A stretch of DNA of 7,693 bases, taken from Candidatus Margulisiibacteriota bacterium (GTDB lineage Bacteria; Margulisbacteria; WOR-1; O2-12-FULL-45-9; XYB2-FULL-48-7). A program made the translations under genes and the position numbers. Location: NCBI GenBank assembly GCA_028717325.1, contig JAQUOB010000050.1, positions 1 through 7,693 on the forward strand, written 5' to 3'. Within the stretch, counting starts at the first letter, position 1, and each line of letters begins with the position of its first letter. Positions 5,128 through 7,693 of the stretch are shown in pieces. The notes under the pieces were generated by a model, which did not search any database, was not told where the DNA came from, and saw only the letters and a list, made by a program, of their open reading frames with translations.

Positions 5128-6305
5128 AATTTACCCAGTCGGACCGGTTATTAAAGCTGCCGATCTACGTCTTTGCCCAGCTCGACAAGATCAAAGCGGA
5201 GCAACAGGCCAAGGGAGCGGACCTGATCGACCTCGGCATGGGCAACCCCGACATCCCGCCGCCGGCCGAGATCAACAAGGCGCTGATCGATTCGCTTGCC
5301 AACCCCGAGAACCACCGCTATCCTTCGTTCGAAGGGGCGCCCGAATTCAAGAACGCGGTCAGCGGCTGGTGCAAACGGCAATACAATATCTCGGTCGATG
5401 CGGAGCACGAGGTCGTGACGCTGATCGGCTCCAAGGAAGGGATCGTCCACTTCGCTTTCGCCTTTATCAATCCCGGCGACCTGACGCTGGTGCCGATGCC
5501 CGCCTACCCCGCCCATTTCCGCGGCACGATCCTAGCCGGCGGGGAGCCATATGTACTGCCGACAACCGAACAACATGGCTATCTGCCTGACTTAAAGAAC
5601 ATCGCCCCGGAAACCGCTAAAAGGGCCAAGATGATGATCTTGAGTTATCCGAGCAACCCGACCGGCGCCGTCTCAACCCGCGAGTTCTACGAAGAAGCGG
5701 TCGCTTTCTGCAGGAAACACGAGATTATTCTGATCCACGATTTTGCCTACGCCGAGATCTATTTTGACGGTAACAAGCCGATCTCGATGCTTTCGATCCC
5801 GGGAGCCAAGGATGTCTGCATCGAGTTCCACACCACCTCGAAGACCTTCGGCATGCCCGGCTGGCGTTGCGGTTTTGCCGTCGGCAACCGCGAGCTGATC
5901 GAAGCTCTCCGCAAGATCAAGACCAATCTTGACTACGGTCTCTTCACCGCCGTGCAGAAAGCGGCCATCGCCGCCATGACGCTTGATGAAAAAGATTATA
6001 TCGACCGCGTCCGGGCCACCTATCAGAAACGTCGTGATATTTTTGTCGACGGGCTCAATTCACTCGGCTGGCAGATCAAGAAGCCGAAAGGCAGCCTGTA
6101 TGTCTGGTTCCCGGTGCCAAAAGGCTATGACTCGACCGAGTTCACAATGCAGGTGATCGCTAAGACCGGCGTAGTTTTTTCGGCCGGTACCGCGTTCGGC
6201 GAGCTGGGCGAAGGGTTTGTCCGGGCGGCACTAGTCGCTCCTGAGAACCGGTTGGAAGAAGCGATCAGCCGTTTGAAGAAGGCAGGCTTCCGTTACAATG
6301 GATAA
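5124..6305 (+). CDS. PLP-dependent class I/II aminotransferase, LL-diaminopimelate aminotransferase-like
   Basis: Fold-type I aminotransferase, 393 aa, full length. Motifs in order are LGMGNPD (37-43), HRYPSFEG (64-71), IGSKEG (101-106), YPSNPTG with N178 (175-181), D206-x2-Y209 for the PLP ring, and SKTFGMPGWR (239-248) with K240 as the Schiff-base lysine. R367 in FVRAAL is the expected carboxylate-binding arginine. The blocks RYPSFEG, IGSKEG, GTILAGGEPY and AEIYFDG resemble the LL-diaminopimelate aminotransferases (EC 2.6.1.83), which make LL-diaminopimelate directly from tetrahydrodipicolinate for lysine and peptidoglycan. However, the LGMGNPD start and the FDYAY-like region are shared with alanine aminotransferases of the AlaC type, so substrate is not certain. 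It overlaps lipA by 4 bp and pdxA by 8 bp; PdxA supports synthesis of its cofactor. Confidence 0.9.
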   Translation: MKFTQSDRLLKLPIYVFAQLDKIKAEQQAKGADLIDLGMGNPDIPPPAEINKALIDSLANPENHRYPSFEGAPEFKNAVSGWCKRQYNISVDAEHEVVTLIGSKEGIVHFAFAFINPGDLTLVPMPAYPAHFRGTILAGGEPYVLPTTEQHGYLPDLKNIAPETAKRAKMMILSYPSNPTGAVSTREFYEEAVAFCRKHEIILIHDFAYAEIYFDGNKPISMLSIPGAKDVCIEFHTTSKTFGMPGWRCGFAVGNRELIEALRKIKTNLDYGLFTAVQKAAIAAMTLDEKDYIDRVRATYQKRRDIFVDGLNSLGWQIKKPKGSLYVWFPVPKGYDSTEFTMQVIAKTGVVFSAGTAFGELGEGFVRAALVAPENRLEEAISRLKKAGFRYNG

Positions 6306-7293
6306 GCCGGTCATTGGCGTCACGATGGGTGACCCGGCCGGGATCGGGCCCGAGATCTGCGCTAAAGCCCTTTCCTCCTCCGAAGTCACCGCCGTTGCCA
6401 ACTGCGTCGTGATCGGCGACCGGCGAGCGCTAAGACAAGGCCTAAAAGTCTCCAAGATCGACGGCGTCGAGATCAATTCCATCAAAAGCGTCGACGCAGC
6501 CAAGTTCAAGCCCGGCGTCATCGATGTTCTCGATCTCGATAACGCCGACCCGGCCCGGATAAAAACGGCCCAGGTTTCCAAAGCGGCCGGCCAGGCGGCT
6601 TTTGAATATATTGAAAAAGCGGTTGAGCTGGCTAAAAACGGCGCGATCGACGGGATAGCGACCGGCCCGATCAACAAAGAAGCGATCCACAAAGCCGGCC
6701 ATAAGTTTGACGGCCACACCGAGATCCTCGCCTCTTACACCAAAACGAAGGATTACGGCATGATGTTCGTCTCCGACCGGCTCTGGGTCATGCTGGTCAC
6801 GACCCATATCCCGCTCCATGACGTCAGCAAAAAACTGAGCAAACAAAACATCCTGAAAAAGATCAAACTGGCGCACGAAACGCTGACCCGGCTGCGCGGC
6901 CGAAAACCCAAGATCGGCGTGGCCGGCCTCAACCCGCACGCGGGCGAGAACGGGATTTTCGGCCAGGAAGAGATCAAGATCATCCGGCCGGCGGTCGAAG
7001 AAGCGAAAAAACTGGGCATCGACGCGAAAGGGCCGATCTCGCCCGACGCTATTTTTTATCTGGCCAATGCCGGTATGTACGACATCGTGATCGCCATGTA
7101 CCACGACCAGGGCCTCATCCCGCTCAAACTTTTATCTTTCAATCGTTCCGTCAACGTGACGGTTGGCCTGCCGATCATCAGAACTTCCGTCGATCACGGC
7201 ACGGGCTTTGACATAGCCGGCAAAGGCTGGGCCAATCCCCAGAGTTTGATCGAAGCGATCCAGGTAGCCGCTCACTTCGCCAAGACCCGATGA
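6298..7293 (+). CDS. pdxA: 4-hydroxythreonine-4-phosphate dehydrogenase PdxA
   Basis: NAD-dependent enzyme (EC 1.1.1.262) of the deoxyxylulose-phosphate route to pyridoxal phosphate, working before PdxJ. It has 331 aa, a normal length. It opens with GVTMGDPAGIGPE (7-19). TGPINKEA (122-129) and DGHTE with H140-T141 contact substrate in the family. The three metal-binding histidines are present: H170 in TTHIPL, H214 in GLNPHAGENG and H269 in YHDQGLIP. Near the C-terminus NVTVGLPIIRTSVDHGTGFDIAG is the conserved block. The ATG overlaps the aminotransferase stop by 8 bp, and the TGA overlaps the rsmA start as ATGA. The pdxA-ksgA(rsmA) order is also found in Escherichia coli. PdxA2-type enzymes acting on threonate derivatives look similar, but the biosynthetic neighbourhood favours PdxA. 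Confidence 0.95.
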   Translation: MDKPVIGVTMGDPAGIGPEICAKALSSSEVTAVANCVVIGDRRALRQGLKVSKIDGVEINSIKSVDAAKFKPGVIDVLDLDNADPARIKTAQVSKAAGQAAFEYIEKAVELAKNGAIDGIATGPINKEAIHKAGHKFDGHTEILASYTKTKDYGMMFVSDRLWVMLVTTHIPLHDVSKKLSKQNILKKIKLAHETLTRLRGRKPKIGVAGLNPHAGENGIFGQEEIKIIRPAVEEAKKLGIDAKGPISPDAIFYLANAGMYDIVIAMYHDQGLIPLKLLSFNRSVNVTVGLPIIRTSVDHGTGFDIAGKGWANPQSLIEAIQVAAHFAKTR

Positions 7294-7693
7294 CCCCCAC
7301 CCTGGCCGAAATAACCAAGGACTTGCTCCAGGCTTACAACCGCTACACGCGCAAAAACCTCGGCCAGCATTTTTTGATCGACCCCCAAGTTCTGGAAAGA
7401 ATAATCAAAGCCGGAGAACTCGGCCCCGATGACCTGGTCGTTGAGATCGGCTCCGGCCTTGGCGTCGTCACCGCCGAGATCGCCAAACTGGTCAATCACG
7501 TAATTGCGATCGAGATCGACAAAGAGCTGCTGAAGATCAGCCAGGAAGTTCTCTCACCTTTTAACGATAAAATAACTTTTGTCGCGGCAGACGTCCTGAA
7601 AACCGATCTGGAAAAACTAACCCACGGCCGAAGATACAAAGTCATCGGCAATTTGCCTTATTACATAACCGCGCCGATAATCGAAAAGATCAT
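7290..7693 (+). CDS. rsmA: 16S rRNA (adenine(1518/1519)-N6)-dimethyltransferase RsmA/KsgA, 5' part
   Basis: SAM-dependent enzyme that dimethylates the two adjacent adenines in the 3'-end loop of 16S rRNA late in 30S assembly. The first 134 residues are present and the gene runs off the right edge with no stop. Motifs seen are RKNLGQHFLID (21-31), SAM motif I EIGSGLGVVT (52-61), acidic IEID (74-77), ADVL (100-103) and the target-adenine motif NLPYYI (121-126). All match RsmA rather than the Erm resistance methylases, which share the fold; NLPYYI and the pdxA neighbour support RsmA. ATG 7290 overlaps the pdxA stop (ATGA), implying translational coupling at the end of the rightward operon. Confidence 0.95.
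   Translation, partial: MTPTLAEITKDLLQAYNRYTRKNLGQHFLIDPQVLERIIKAGELGPDDLVVEIGSGLGVVTAEIAKLVNHVIAIEIDKELLKISQEVLSPFNDKITFVAADVLKTDLEKLTHGRRYKVIGNLPYYITAPIIEKI

Noticed and set aside
6442..7104. Long open frame of 220 codons antisense to pdxA
   Set aside because: It is a shadow of pdxA, rich in D, R, F and V as expected from the complement of GC-rich codons, and has no family features.

Overview
The window is bacterial chromosomal DNA with tightly packed housekeeping and type IV pilus genes. Coding regions are fairly GC-rich and the few gaps are AT-rich. No plasmid, phage, CRISPR or insertion-sequence genes are visible. Protein style, the divIC-like/S1-protein gene pair and the heptanucleotide repeats would suit an uncultivated candidate phylum related to Cyanobacteria (for example the Margulisbacteria/WOR-1 group). 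That placement is an impression, not something the sequence proves.

Layout. (1) Positions 1-1444, + strand: the 3' end of an unrecognised small gene overlaps a response regulator by 8 bp. The regulator has an intact receiver domain, but its NtrC-type AAA+ domain has lost essentially every catalytic motif. (2) Positions 1451-3114, - strand: read in transcription order, prepilin peptidase (pilD), an FtsB/DivIC-type septum protein, an S1-domain RNA-binding protein and tRNA-Leu(UAA). The first two overlap by 4 bp, and the tRNA begins 12 nt after the S1 stop codon. Between the septum and S1 genes lies a palindromic element made of two opposed arrays of 7-bp repeats around a GC-rich hairpin. (3) Positions 3138-3185: two near-consensus sigma70-type promoters, arranged exactly symmetrically and sharing overlapping -10 boxes, fire leftward into pilD and rightward into pilT. 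(4) Positions 3200-7693, + strand: pilT, lipA (lipoyl synthase), an LL-diaminopimelate-aminotransferase-like PLP enzyme, pdxA and the start of rsmA/ksgA. These are joined by an 8-nt gap and then 4- or 8-bp overlaps, so they look like one operon.

How they fit together. PilD matures and methylates prepilins while PilT powers pilus retraction; the interlocked promoters place these two opposing activities under one 48-bp control region. The rightward operon then carries cofactor and core metabolism: LipA makes lipoate, PdxA makes the PLP precursor that the adjacent aminotransferase would use, and RsmA methylates 16S rRNA. No complete novel system is evident. The most unusual items are the catalytically dead NtrC-like regulator, the symmetric bidirectional promoter, and the period-7 repeats, one of which lies inside lipA.
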